DNA from: Geobacteraceae bacterium | Lineage (GTDB): Bacteria; Desulfobacterota; Desulfuromonadia; Geobacterales; Geobacteraceae | DNA length: 54,667 nucleotides | Direction: 5' to 3' | NCBI GenBank assembly: GCA_029975275.1 | Contig: JARKPN010000035.1 | Coordinates: 1-54,667 of the forward strand | Shown: positions 15,832-25,121 of the stretch, one piece after another | How the letters are laid out: each line of letters opens with the position of its first letter | Numbering within the stretch: position 1 is the first letter of the stretch | Notes under the pieces: model-generated | Told to the model about the DNA's origin: nothing | What the model saw: the letters and a program-made list of their open reading frames with translations, nothing else | Database searches by the model: none | Translations under genes and position numbers: made by a program

Positions 15832-18207
15832 ATGCGGGAAAAAACCACTATAATCGTTAAAAAGCCCGAGCTCCTGGCCCCGGCAGGCTCCCTGGAATCC
15901 TTCTTCGCCGCCATGGAAAAAGGCGCCGACGCAGTGTACGCCGGGCTGACCGAGTTCTCGGCCCGGGCCAAAGCCAGGAACTTCACCCTCTCCCGAATGG
16001 AGCGGATCGTCGCCTACGCCCATTCCCTGAACCGCAAGGTCTACGTGACCGTCAACACCCTGGTCAAGGAACGCGAGCTCCCCAGGCTGGTGGAGGTCCT
16101 TGCCGCCCTGTCCGGCATGGGGGCCGACGGGATCATCATCCAGGACATGGGGGTCTTTCGCCTGGCCAGGAAACACTTCCCCGAGCTCCCCATCCACGCC
16201 TCGACCCAGATGACCATCCACAACTCGCCGGGGGTGAAGGAGCTGGAAGGGCTCGGCTTCTCCCGGGTGGTGCTGGCCCGGGAGCTGCACCTGGACGAGA
16301 TCCGCGCCATTGCCGAAACTACGTCCATGGAGCTGGAGTGCTTCGTCCACGGCGCCCTCTGCTTCTCCTTTTCCGGTCAGTGCTACTTCTCCTCCTTCCT
16401 GGGGGGCCACAGCGGCAACCGGGGGCGCTGCGCCCAGCCCTGCCGCAGGCTCTACCGCTACCGGGGCAGGGAGGGGTACTACTTCTCCACCAACGACTTC
16501 TCCAGTATCGAGCTTCTCCCGGAGCTGATCGGCGCCGGGGTCTCCTCGTTCAAGATCGAGGGGAGGATGAAATCGGCCGAGTACGTGGCCTGCGTGGTGG
16601 GCGCCTACCGGAAGGTCATGGACGCCCCGGCCCGGCAGCGTGCCGAGGCGGTGGCCGAGGCCAAGGAGCTGCTGAAACTCTCCTTCGGCCGGGTGCCCAC
16701 CAAGGGGTTTCTGGTCTCCCGCACGCCGACCGATATCGCCGTGCCGTCCCTGCGGGGCGCCACGGGCCGTTTTCTGGGGGAGATCCGGGCCGTCCGCGGC
16801 AACCGGATCAGCTTCGAGACCCGCGACCGGCTGCATGTGGGTGACCGGGTGCGGGTGCAGCCCGGCAGCGATATGGCGGGCAAGGCGTTCACCGTCAAGG
16901 AGCTGTTCCTGGGAAAGGAGCCGGTCAAGGCGGCCCGGGAGCGCTCTGTGGTGAGCGTGACCGCGCCGTTCGCGTTCAAGGTCGGCGACGCGGTCTTCAA
17001 GGTGTCGTCCGAGACCGCCTTTACCATGAGCGAGAGCGCCTGTATCAGGAAGCTGGAAACGGTCAAGGAGAACCGGCTCCGCTGCGACCTGGCACTGACC
17101 CTGGAGGGGGAGACACTCAGTATCGCGGCCCGGGCCGGAGGCGAAGAGCTTGTCGCCCGGTTCGAGCTGGGCGGCCTGGAGCCGTCCCGCACGGAGGACA
17201 TGGAAGGGGTGTTGCGGGCCCGGTTCGGGAGGTGCGGCGACACCCCCTTCATCCTCGGTTCCCTGGTAGCGCCCGGGTTTCCGTCGGTCATGATCCGGCC
17301 CGCGGTCCTCAAGGAAATCCGGCGCGATTGCTACCGGATGCTGGAAGAAAAGGTCGTGGCCGGCAAGGAGGGGCGCCTGCGGCGGGCCAGGGAATCGGCA
17401 CTGGCCTCCCTGGCGGTGAGACGGGGCTCCGGCGCCGAACTGCGCGAGGAGCTGGCGGTCCGGCTGGACTCCATCCGGGACTTTCACCTGCTCCATCATG
17501 AAGGGGTCGATACGCTCATCCTCCCGGTCTCCCGGGCCAACCTGCACCAGCTCCCGGCCTTTCCCGGCAAGCTGCGCGGACGCATGGACCGGATCGTCTG
17601 GAGCCTCCCTTTCATCATGTTCCAGGAAGATCTCCCCTTCTACCGCGAGGCAGTGGTCCGGCTCACGGAGTGCGGCTTCAAGCGCTTCGAGGCGTCGAAC
17701 CTTGCCCATTTCAGGCTCCTGGACGGGCTCGGCGTCGAGCTCTCCACCGACTACCGGCTCTTCTCCCTCAACAGCCAGACCCTCATGCACTGGCGGGAGC
17801 GGGGCGTCGTGGCGGCGACCCTCTATATCGAGGACGACGCGGAAAACATGGCGGATCTCCTGGGTGTGGATCTCCCCATCGAGCGCAGGGTCCTGCTGTT
17901 CGCCCCGGTGCCGGTGATCACCTCCCGGATCGTTGTCAAGGGGGTCAGGAGCGATTCGCCGGTGGTCTCCGACCGGGGGGACGCCTACGGCGTGAGCAGC
18001 CGGGACGGCATCACCACGGTCACGGCCGAGCGGCGGTTCTGCATCGCCGGCTCACGCAGGAGGCTGCGCGACTTGGGCTGCTCCTGCTTCGTCGCCGACC
18101 TCTCGGCCGAGCACGGCGAGGGAAGAAAGCGCATCCTGGACGCCTGCATCAGGGGGAACGCGGTGGAGGGCACCTCGGAATTCAACTTCGTCATGGGGCT
18201 GGTATGA
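15832..18207 (+). CDS. U32 family peptidase-like protein (RlhA/TrhP type)
   Basis: A 791-residue U32 protein. The N-terminus PELLAPAGSLESFFAA is diagnostic, and a cysteine set typical of the family appears in CFVHGALCF, GQCYF and GRCAQPC, which likely holds an iron-sulphur cluster. Bacterial relatives (RlhA, TrhO/TrhP) hydroxylate 23S rRNA or tRNA, so an RNA-modification role is more likely than proteolysis. The long C-terminal part corresponds to DUF3656. The ATG at 15832 is chosen over a TTG at 15796; neither has a strong ribosome site. Confidence 0.85.
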   Translation: MREKTTIIVKKPELLAPAGSLESFFAAMEKGADAVYAGLTEFSARAKARNFTLSRMERIVAYAHSLNRKVYVTVNTLVKERELPRLVEVLAALSGMGADGIIIQDMGVFRLARKHFPELPIHASTQMTIHNSPGVKELEGLGFSRVVLARELHLDEIRAIAETTSMELECFVHGALCFSFSGQCYFSSFLGGHSGNRGRCAQPCRRLYRYRGREGYYFSTNDFSSIELLPELIGAGVSSFKIEGRMKSAEYVACVVGAYRKVMDAPARQRAEAVAEAKELLKLSFGRVPTKGFLVSRTPTDIAVPSLRGATGRFLGEIRAVRGNRISFETRDRLHVGDRVRVQPGSDMAGKAFTVKELFLGKEPVKAARERSVVSVTAPFAFKVGDAVFKVSSETAFTMSESACIRKLETVKENRLRCDLALTLEGETLSIAARAGGEELVARFELGGLEPSRTEDMEGVLRARFGRCGDTPFILGSLVAPGFPSVMIRPAVLKEIRRDCYRMLEEKVVAGKEGRLRRARESALASLAVRRGSGAELREELAVRLDSIRDFHLLHHEGVDTLILPVSRANLHQLPAFPGKLRGRMDRIVWSLPFIMFQEDLPFYREAVVRLTECGFKRFEASNLAHFRLLDGLGVELSTDYRLFSLNSQTLMHWRERGVVAATLYIEDDAENMADLLGVDLPIERRVLLFAPVPVITSRIVVKGVRSDSPVVSDRGDAYGVSSRDGITTVTAERRFCIAGSRRRLRDLGCSCFVADLSAEHGEGRKRILDACIRGNAVEGTSEFNFVMGLV

Positions 18208-18409
18208 CGGACTACTGGTGCGGAACGTCACGGGAACGGGGAGCAGCAGGGCACCGGCCTGCCGCGCCACCAACTTCAACGGTGGTCCTGGCCCGGGCCG
18301 AGCTCGCCGGCATGGCAAACAGGAGGATGGGATCAAGGGCGGGTGAAGCATTCACCTGTGACTTGAATGCTGTCGCCCTACGGAACTGCCGGGTGGGAAA
18401 GGAGTAGCT
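18208..18409. other. Intergenic stretch without a recognisable gene
   Basis: Two hundred bases between the convergent U32 and DedA genes. The only structure I see is an 8-bp perfect stem (AGCATTCA / TGAATGCT, 18347-18371). No U-run, no gene. Confidence 0.5.
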
Positions 18410-19012
18410 TCAACGGCTGCCCTTCCTCCGATGATGCCGGATGTAGACCGCCAGGATCACGATGCTGCACAGGATCACCGCGACCACTGCCTGATGTGAG
18501 TAGCGCATGATCAGCTCCTGGTTCTCGCCGATGAAATAGCCGATGTAGGTGAGGATCGTCACCCAGATTCCGGCGCCGAGCAGGGTATAGAGGGAAAAGC
18601 GCAGGTGCCCCATGCCGGCAAGCCCGGCCGGGAGCGAGATCAGGTGCCTGACCACCGGCAGAAGCCGTCCCAGGAAGGTGGAGATCTCGCCGTGCCTGAG
18701 GAAAAAATTCTCCACCCGGGTGAACTTTTCCTCGCTGATCAAGACGTAGCGGCCGTACTTCAGCAGCAGGGGCCGCCCCAGGTGGCGGGCCGCGAAGTAG
18801 TTGACGTAGGCCCCCAGCAGGCTGCCGAAGGTGCCGCACAGGATGGCGGCAACCACGTTCATCTCCCCCTTCTGGGCCAGGTAGCCGGCCGGAGGCATGA
18901 CCAGTTCGCTGGGAACCGGGAGTACGGAGCTCTCCATGGCCATGAGGAGGAAGATGCCGGGATAGCCCATGGCTCCGATGGTGGTGAGGAGCCAGTCGAT
19001 GAATTGCTGCAC
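18410..19012 (-). CDS. DedA family membrane protein
   Basis: A 200-residue DedA/VTT protein, a family linked to undecaprenyl-phosphate or phospholipid flipping and envelope pH homeostasis. Signature elements are MESSVLPVPSELVMP, FLGRLLPVVRHLISLPAG (carrying the conserved Arg) and a C-terminal hydrophobic segment before RHHRRKGSR. The start is a GTG at 19012 with AAAGGGG about seven bases upstream. It is transcribed alone. Confidence 0.92.
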   Translation of the reverse strand: MQQFIDWLLTTIGAMGYPGIFLLMAMESSVLPVPSELVMPPAGYLAQKGEMNVVAAILCGTFGSLLGAYVNYFAARHLGRPLLLKYGRYVLISEEKFTRVENFFLRHGEISTFLGRLLPVVRHLISLPAGLAGMGHLRFSLYTLLGAGIWVTILTYIGYFIGENQELIMRYSHQAVVAVILCSIVILAVYIRHHRRKGSR

Positions 19013-19105
19013 GGTAAACCCCTTTGTTTTATGGGATGAATGCGACCGGCATTCTAGCCGGTTTGCCCGGAAAAGGCCATAACAAACCTTCCGAGGTCAT
19101 GATCC

Positions 19106-20926
19106 GTGAACTTTCTTGATTACATCCGCGAACAGGTCCTGGTCGGCGACGGCGCCGTGGGCACCATGCTCTATGCCAGGGGCGTCAATCTCGAATCGGG
19201 CTTCGAACGGCTCAACCTGACCGCGCCCGACCTGGTGACGGGCCTCCACGTCGACTATGTGGCGGCCGGCGCGCGGGTCATCGAGACCAACACCTTCGGT
19301 GCCAACCGGCTGCGCCTGGCTCCCCTGGGTCTGGAGCGGCAGGTGCGCGACATCAACCTGCAGGGTGCCCTGCTGGCCCGTGGGGCCGCTGCCGGCAAAG
19401 GCGTCTACGTGGCAGGTTCCATGGGGCCCCTCCCGCGGGTAAAGGGCGAAGGCGACGTCCCCTCACCGGACGATATCCATGCGGTTTTCCGCGAACAGGC
19501 GGCGCTCCTGGCCGAGGGCGGGGCCGACCTCCTGATCCTGGAGACCTTTGCCGACCTGGAGGAATTGAAGACAGCCCTGAAGGCGGCCCGGGAGACCGGC
19601 CTGCCGGTCGTCGCCAGCATGGCCTTCCTGGAAAAGGGGAGGATCTCCGGCGGGACCACGGTGGAGCGAGTCGCCCTGGAACTGGCCGGTGCCGGCGCCG
19701 ACGTGGTAGGCGCCAACTGTGGCGCCGGCACCCTGGAGATGACCAGGAACATCCAGCGGATGGCCTCGGTCACCGGGCTCCCCCTGGCCGCCTATCCCAA
19801 CAGCGGTTTCCCGGAATACCTGGACGGCAGGCTCATCTACCGCGCCACCCCTGAATACTTCGCCGCCCGGGGACTGGAGACGGTCCGCGCCGGCGCCAAC
19901 CTGGTGGGGGGGTGCTGCGGCACCACCCCGGACCATATCCGCGCCCTGGCCGAAGCGCTCCGCGGTCTGGCACCGGAACCCCGGATCATCTCCATGCCCC
20001 CCTCCTCCGGCCCGGAAGCGCCCCGGCCGGTTCCGGAGCGGACCGGCTTCCTTGCGGACTGGGGGAAGCGGACCGTCATCACCGTGGAGTTGGACCCTCC
20101 CAGGGGACTGGACTGCTCACGGGTCCTGGAGGGGTGCCGGGTGCTCAGGGAGGCGGGCGCGGACGCCATCAACCTGGCGGAGAACCCCCTGTCGCGGGTC
20201 CGCATGGGGAACATCGCCCTGGCCGAGCTGGTTCAGAGGGAGGTGGGCATCGAGGTCATCGTCCACATCACCTGCCGCGACCGCAATCTCATCGGGCTCC
20301 AGTCGGACCTGATGGGGGCCAGTCTGCTCGGCATCCGCTCGATCCTGGCGGTGACCGGCGACCCGGCCGGCATGGGGGGGGAACCGGGGGCCTCGTCGGT
20401 GTTCGACCTCAACTCCATCGGCCTGATCGGGCTGCTGCGCGACCTGAACGTCGGCCTGAACGGCGCGGGCAACCCCATCGACCGGGGAACCGGCTTCACC
20501 ATCGGCGCTGCCTTCAACCCCAACGTGCAGAAAATGGAAGTTCAGGTGGCCAGGCTGGAGAAGAAGGTCGCGGCCGGCGCACGGTTCGTCCAGACCCAGC
20601 CGCTGTTCGACCTTGAGCGGCTGGACACCATGCTCGGGCTCACCAAGGGCATCGGCATCCCCATCCTCCCCGGAATACTCCCGCTGGTCAGTGAGCGGAA
20701 CGCCGAATTCCTCCACAACGAGGTTCCCGGGATCGTGATCCCGGACGAGATCCGGGCGCGGATGCGGGGCAAGGGGAAGGAGGAGGGGGTCCGGGAAGGT
20801 CTGGCCATCGCCCGCGAGTTCATCGATGCCGCCAGGGACCGGGTGGGCGGGTTCTACATCATCCCGCCGTTCGGCAACCATCGGGTCGCAGCCGAACTGG
20901 TGAGACACATCAGGAGCACCACCTGA
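19106..20926 (+). CDS. Bifunctional homocysteine S-methyltransferase / methylenetetrahydrofolate reductase
   Basis: A 606-residue fusion. Residues 1-290 are a homocysteine methyltransferase with zinc cysteines in GANCGAG and GGCCGTTP; residues about 310-606 are MTHFR, starting at VITVELDPPRG. The same fusion exists in Bacillus YitJ and in many Geobacterales. It would make methyl-THF and move a methyl group to homocysteine in methionine synthesis; lacking a cobalamin domain, the methyltransferase half may use another methyl donor or work with a separate corrinoid module. The start is a GTG at 19106 with GAGG upstream. Confidence 0.92.
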   Translation: MNFLDYIREQVLVGDGAVGTMLYARGVNLESGFERLNLTAPDLVTGLHVDYVAAGARVIETNTFGANRLRLAPLGLERQVRDINLQGALLARGAAAGKGVYVAGSMGPLPRVKGEGDVPSPDDIHAVFREQAALLAEGGADLLILETFADLEELKTALKAARETGLPVVASMAFLEKGRISGGTTVERVALELAGAGADVVGANCGAGTLEMTRNIQRMASVTGLPLAAYPNSGFPEYLDGRLIYRATPEYFAARGLETVRAGANLVGGCCGTTPDHIRALAEALRGLAPEPRIISMPPSSGPEAPRPVPERTGFLADWGKRTVITVELDPPRGLDCSRVLEGCRVLREAGADAINLAENPLSRVRMGNIALAELVQREVGIEVIVHITCRDRNLIGLQSDLMGASLLGIRSILAVTGDPAGMGGEPGASSVFDLNSIGLIGLLRDLNVGLNGAGNPIDRGTGFTIGAAFNPNVQKMEVQVARLEKKVAAGARFVQTQPLFDLERLDTMLGLTKGIGIPILPGILPLVSERNAEFLHNEVPGIVIPDEIRARMRGKGKEEGVREGLAIAREFIDAARDRVGGFYIIPPFGNHRVAAELVRHIRSTT

Positions 20927-20984
20927 GACCATGACGCCTTCACGGACAGGCGTACCTATAAACAACCGCGGAGGGGGACCAAAA

Positions 20985-21401
20985 ATGCTGCTCCGAATTA
21001 TGCTGCTGGCGGCGATCATCGCATTGGCCGGAGGGTGCGAAACCGTCCAGAAAAACGTGATCGCCAATCAATTCGAACAGAGCTCCAAGAGCTACAACAA
21101 GATGATCCGCTGGAACGAACTGGACAAGGCCGAAGCGGTCTTCCCTCCGCCGGACCGGCGGGAGGAGTTCAAGAGTAAGGTCAAGGCGGCCAATGGGGTG
21201 AAGGTCACCGACTTCAGAATCAAGAGCCTGGAATGCTCTCCCGAGACCGGGGAGGCTACGGTGGTCCTGGATATCGACTACTACCGGGAGCCGTCCGTAA
21301 CGGTGAAGACGGTGGAAGACGTGCAGAAGTGGAAGTACGAGCTGGAAGGGGTGGGGGTGAGGAGATGGAGGCTCATGACCATGCCCCCGGATTTCAGATA
21401 G
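20985..21401 (+). CDS. Small predicted lipoprotein, unknown function
   Basis: A 138-residue protein. A hydrophobic N-terminal segment ends in a lipobox-like LAGGC, giving lipidated Cys18. The rest is hydrophilic, probably alpha/beta, and I do not recognise the family. The ATG at 20985 follows GGAGGGGG. An upstream in-frame extension lacks both signal and ribosome site. It is 58 bases after the MTHFR gene and could share its transcript. Confidence 0.75.
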   Translation: MLLRIMLLAAIIALAGGCETVQKNVIANQFEQSSKSYNKMIRWNELDKAEAVFPPPDRREEFKSKVKAANGVKVTDFRIKSLECSPETGEATVVLDIDYYREPSVTVKTVEDVQKWKYELEGVGVRRWRLMTMPPDFR

Positions 21402-21480
21402 CTTGCCAAGGTCAATCGTCCCGGCCAGATCCGGCATAAATCCGGGCGCGATCACTCGGAACGTTATTTGCGGGCAAGCT

Positions 21481-22395
21481 CTAACCCTTGTGAAAGTACC
21501 TGAAGAGGTTGCTCCCGGTCCCTTTTGCGCGGTACATGGCCGTGTCGGCCTTTTTCAGGAGGACATCGGCATCTTCGCCGTCAATGGGATAGATGCCGAT
21601 GCCGATGCTGACCCCGATGGAAACTTCATGGTTCTCCAGGAAGAACGGCTTCGAGAGATTGTCCACGATCCTCCTGGCGACGATGGCGGCGTCAGCGGTC
21701 TCCGTGATCTTGGTAAGGATAACGGTGAATTCGTCCCCTCCCATGCGCGCCGCCGTATCGCTCAGGCGCAGGGATTCGGTGAGCCTGGCGGCGGTTTCCC
21801 GGAGCAGCAGGTCACCCACCGCATGGCCGAACGAGTCGTTCACCCCCTTGAAACGGTCCAGGTCCAGGTAGAGGAGGCCGACCATGTGTTTCTGGCGCTT
21901 GGCGTTCAGCAGGGACTGCTCCATCCGGTCAAAAAACAGCCTCCGGTTCGGCAGGCCGGTCAGGGTGTCGAAATTGGCAAGGTATTCCAGGTGTTCCTTG
22001 GCGAGCTTGCGCTCGGTTATGTCACGGAAGATGGACTGCACGGCCGGTTTTCCACCGAGGGTGAAGGGGGTGGAGGTCACCTCTACGTCGATCTCCCGGC
22101 CGTCCAGACAGATAAACTTCAATTCGAGCCAGGGAACGCTCTCTCCCTGCTGTTCCATGCTCCGCAGACGCTCAGCCACAACCCCGTGATAGTCGGGATG
22201 GATGAAATCGAGCACGGACCTTTCCAGAAAGCTCCCCAGGCATGATCCCCCCAGGATCCTGATACCGGCGGGATTCATGAACACGAATCTCCGTTCGAAA
22301 GTTATGGTGATCCCGTCGGGGGAAAGCTCCACCAGTCGCCGGTAACGCTCCTCGCTTTCATTGACGGCTTCGATTATCCTCTCGTTTGCGTTCAC
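21481..22395 (-). CDS. PAS-GGDEF diguanylate cyclase
   Basis: A 304-residue soluble enzyme that makes cyclic di-GMP. A PAS sensor domain (about 15-125) is followed by a GGDEF domain (about 135-300) with an intact GGDEF at 219-223. An RxxD inhibitory site (RLSD, 210-213) lies exactly five residues before, so product feedback inhibition is expected. There is no membrane segment and no EAL domain. The signal sensed by PAS is unknown; no cofactor-binding residue is obvious. Confidence 0.93.
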   Translation of the reverse strand: MNANERIIEAVNESEERYRRLVELSPDGITITFERRFVFMNPAGIRILGGSCLGSFLERSVLDFIHPDYHGVVAERLRSMEQQGESVPWLELKFICLDGREIDVEVTSTPFTLGGKPAVQSIFRDITERKLAKEHLEYLANFDTLTGLPNRRLFFDRMEQSLLNAKRQKHMVGLLYLDLDRFKGVNDSFGHAVGDLLLRETAARLTESLRLSDTAARMGGDEFTVILTKITETADAAIVARRIVDNLSKPFFLENHEVSIGVSIGIGIYPIDGEDADVLLKKADTAMYRAKGTGSNLFRYFHKG

Positions 22396-22440
22396 GAATC
22401 GCCGCCTTTCAGGTACCCGCTCGATCTCCTCCGCCTTCTG

Positions 22441-23700
22441 CTAGCGGAGAGGGGTCATGGTCATGATCCTTCTTGCCAGTTCGGGGTACTTGGCTATGAA
22501 GCGGAGCTCGTCATCCACCAGCGGTTTCTGGGTATGGACGTTGGCGTACCTTACCAGCTCGAGGATATCGTTGGCTTCCTTGTCGCTGTGGAACTCGATC
22601 TCCAGCTGGTCGTAGACGTTGCGGAACCCTTTGATGCCGCTGTATTCGCCCGCGGTGATCTGCCTGCCGGTATCGATGACCTCGGGCTCGCCCCTCCCCA
22701 GTTCCTCGAAGTCGTACAGCTCGTAGTTGCGCCGGTCCTTCAGGGCGCCGTCCGCGTGGATTCCCGACTCGTGGGCGAAGGCGTTGGCCCCGACCCCCAC
22801 CTGGTTGATGGGAATGGGCACTCCGAAGGCATAGGAGGCGTATTTTGCGATCTTCCAGGCCTTGGTGAGGTCCACCCGCTCGTCGAGCAGGTATTTTCCG
22901 GCCAGCCCGCTCGCTTTCTTCACCGCCAGGATAACCGATACCAGGTCGGCGTTGCCGGCCCGCTCGCCCATACTGTTGATGGCCGTGTTGATGTAGGCGT
23001 CCACCCCACCGTCGATGGCGCCCTGGGCGCCGGCCACCGAGCAGGCCACCCCGAGACCCAGGTCGTTGTGGCAGTGGAGCTCTATGGGGAGCCCGACCTC
23101 CTCGGCCAGCATGCGCACCCTGCGGTAGATAGTGAACGGATCGTCGTAACCGAGGGTATCGCAGTAGCGGAACCGGTCGGCGCCGGCCTCCCTGGCCTGC
23201 CTGGCGAAGCGCACCAGGAACTCGTCGTCGGTGCGGGACGCGTCCTCGGCATTGACCCCCACGATCTCGGCCCCGAGGCTCTTCGCCAGATGCACGTTGG
23301 AAGCCATGATGTCGAGCAGGTTGGGCACAGCCGGGTTCTCTTCCGGGTTCCTGACGATACGCCCGCTGAACTTCCCTTCGGTCATCAGATGAGAGGTGGA
23401 AATGGAGAGGTTAACGTTCTTGAGTTTGCCGCTTTTGAAGGAATCCCGGATCTCCTCCTTCCGCATCGGACACCATCCGCTGAGCCTGATCGGCTGAAGC
23501 ACGCCCAGTTCGGCCAGCTCCAGGTTCGCCTCGATATAGTTCTTCTCGTGATGGGTATAGGGAAAACCGAACTCGCTCTGGTGGATTCCCATCTCATTGA
23601 GATACATGTTGATCATGGTCTTTTCCAGCTTGGCCAGGCCGAGCCGGGAGGTCTGGACCCCGTCACGGTTTGTTACGTCAACGATATAAATCTTCGGCAT
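22441..23700 (-). CDS. Homocitrate/Re-citrate/isopropylmalate synthase family enzyme
   Basis: A 419-residue DRE-TIM metallolyase-like enzyme that condenses acetyl-CoA with a 2-oxoacid. Evidence is DVTNRDGVQTSR near the N-terminus, the metal-binding HCHNDLGLGVA, and NAFAHESGIHADG. The closest experimentally known relatives are homocitrate synthase and the Re-citrate synthase of Clostridium kluyveri. It has no LeuA regulatory domain. No leu, nif or lysine genes are adjacent, which leaves Re-citrate synthase open as an alternative. GAAAGG precedes the ATG, and a good promoter lies at 23797-23825. Confidence 0.82.
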   Translation of the reverse strand: MPKIYIVDVTNRDGVQTSRLGLAKLEKTMINMYLNEMGIHQSEFGFPYTHHEKNYIEANLELAELGVLQPIRLSGWCPMRKEEIRDSFKSGKLKNVNLSISTSHLMTEGKFSGRIVRNPEENPAVPNLLDIMASNVHLAKSLGAEIVGVNAEDASRTDDEFLVRFARQAREAGADRFRYCDTLGYDDPFTIYRRVRMLAEEVGLPIELHCHNDLGLGVACSVAGAQGAIDGGVDAYINTAINSMGERAGNADLVSVILAVKKASGLAGKYLLDERVDLTKAWKIAKYASYAFGVPIPINQVGVGANAFAHESGIHADGALKDRRNYELYDFEELGRGEPEVIDTGRQITAGEYSGIKGFRNVYDQLEIEFHSDKEANDILELVRYANVHTQKPLVDDELRFIAKYPELARRIMTMTPLR

Positions 23701-23796
23701 TGTTGCATGTATCCTTTCGGCGGTTTGTTGATTGTGAGAGCCCGCCCGGCGTCACCTTACGGACGGCGCTCCAGAGCGGGACACGAAGAGAATGAA

Positions 23797-23825
23797 CTTA
23801 TAAGTCTAAAGTCAAATCCGTTCAA
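23797..23825 (-). promoter_or_regulatory. Promoter for the homocitrate/Re-citrate synthase-like gene
   Basis: On the minus strand TTGAAC (23825-23820), 17 bases, TATAAG (23802-23797). The leader would be about 90 bases. Confidence 0.6.
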
Positions 23826-23927
23826 TGGCAAGCGGAAAGAGTTTAACCGGAAACCGGAGATCAGACGGGGAATCGGGCACGGGAGAAGGGGGGTGTCTGA
23901 CCTGTTGCGCGGGTCTTGCTCCTGCTC

Positions 23928-24347
23928 TCAGTGCAGCTCCTCGCCGGTGGTGGTCATCACCAGCTTGCCGTGCTTAACCCCTTTGACCCCGATGAGCGTG
24001 TCCGCTATCTTCTTCACCTCCCGTGCCTTGCCCCGCACCACCAGCACCTCCAGGCAGTTGTGGGCGTCCAGGTGGACGTGGAGCGCCGAGATGATCTGGT
24101 CGTGGTGGGAGTGCTGCTGCTCGGTGAGCTTGTCGGCCAGGTCGTGCACGTGGTGGTTGTACACCAGGGTCACGGTCCCGACCGTCTCCTCCTCCCCCCC
24201 TTCCCACTTCAACTCCACCAGCGACGCCCGGATCAGGTCGCGGATGGCCTCCGAGCGGTTCAGATACCCCTTTTCCGCGATGAGCCGGTCAAAGCTCTTC
24301 AGCAGCTTGTCGTCGATTGAGATCCCGAAACGGACTGTTTCAGCCAT
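23928..24347 (-). CDS. nikR: Nickel-responsive repressor NikR
   Basis: A 139-residue ribbon-helix-helix regulator with a C-terminal ACT-like nickel domain. The N-terminus [18 protein letters not shown] is the DNA-binding ribbon. High-affinity nickel ligands align exactly with Escherichia coli NikR: His79, His90, His92 and Cys98. The NiFe hydrogenase and LarE (nickel-pincer cofactor) genes elsewhere in the window give it nickel targets to serve, though I see no GTGTTAC-type operator here. GGAG precedes the ATG. Confidence 0.95.
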   Translation of the reverse strand: MAETVRFGISIDDKLLKSFDRLIAEKGYLNRSEAIRDLIRASLVELKWEGGEEETVGTVTLVYNHHVHDLADKLTEQQHSHHDQIISALHVHLDAHNCLEVLVVRGKAREVKKIADTLIGVKGVKHGKLVMTTTGEELH

Positions 24348-24406
24348 GTGCCAACTCCTTTGAATAGTTTCTCTTAAGGCTTCAGAGCGGGAGCAACTGA
24401 TATGGT

Positions 24407-24967
24407 TCAGGGGCCGCCCTTCCTCCTGGCATCGAGTCGGGCCCGTGTCATCCGTTCGCGCAGACCGCCCTCTTTGATAAATGCTTCTTCAAGGCTTCTC
24501 AATTGTCGATCCAGCAGATAGCAGGTAACGCGGATCAGGCCGATGACAACATTGGCGGATATGGCAGGATCGGGGTTCTCGATACCCTTGCGAAAAGTCT
24601 CGAAATTCGAATCCGGCAGCCGGTTCAGCGCCCGGAGACATTTTGCGTAAGGGTGATCCTTGGGCCATTCGGCAAGGCTTCGCGTCCTCAGAAAGTCGCG
24701 GTAGTCCGCCAGCAGTTCCTCCAGACTGGCCCGAGCCACATTGGTAAGTTTGATCTCGGTCTCCTTGGAGGTCGCCGATGCCATGCTTCCTTCGATGATG
24801 TTCTGCTTGCCCGAACGGGCCGCCTGTATCATCTGGTCATGGGTACGGCTGCGCCGATCGATGAAGCGGTCGCAGAAACAGACCGTGGCATCGAAGACGA
24901 TCTCCGCTTTCCGGTAGGAAAGCAGTTTCTGATAGCCGCCATGGGGCGGGATGAAGCCTCCGGTCAT
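24407..24967 (-). CDS. Four-helix-bundle protein (23S rRNA IVS-protein-like)
   Basis: A 186-residue member of the four-helix-bundle family first seen as proteins encoded by intervening sequences of 23S rRNA. Typical signatures are [17 protein letters not shown] and [20 protein letters not shown]. Molecular function is unknown. The gene stands on a GGAC-rich repeat tract just upstream (25009-25110), a feature often seen with this family. AAAGGGG precedes the ATG. Confidence 0.82.
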   Translation of the reverse strand: MTGGFIPPHGGYQKLLSYRKAEIVFDATVCFCDRFIDRRSRTHDQMIQAARSGKQNIIEGSMASATSKETEIKLTNVARASLEELLADYRDFLRTRSLAEWPKDHPYAKCLRALNRLPDSNFETFRKGIENPDPAISANVVIGLIRVTCYLLDRQLRSLEEAFIKEGGLRERMTRARLDARRKGGP

Positions 24968-25008
24968 GGAAGGCCCCTTTCAGGAGCTTGGAGTGAAAGG
25001 CAAAGCTT

Positions 25009-25110
25009 TAAGGACCTAAAGGACCAAAGGAACAAAAAGGACACAAGAAAACTTAATTAGTGAAAAAAAGGTTTTGTCCTTTGGGTCCTTGGTGTCCTTT
25101 TCGTCCCTGG
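25009..25110. repeat. Low-complexity AAAGGAC-type tract forming an imperfect inverted repeat
   Basis: The left half repeats short AAAGGAC/AAGGACC units; the right half carries their complements (GTCCTTT, GTCCTTG). The centre is AT-rich with a run of seven A. On the minus strand this could also serve as the uvrA terminator (stem followed by seven U). It contains no gene. Confidence 0.6.
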
Positions 25111-25121
25111 TTTCGCCTTTC

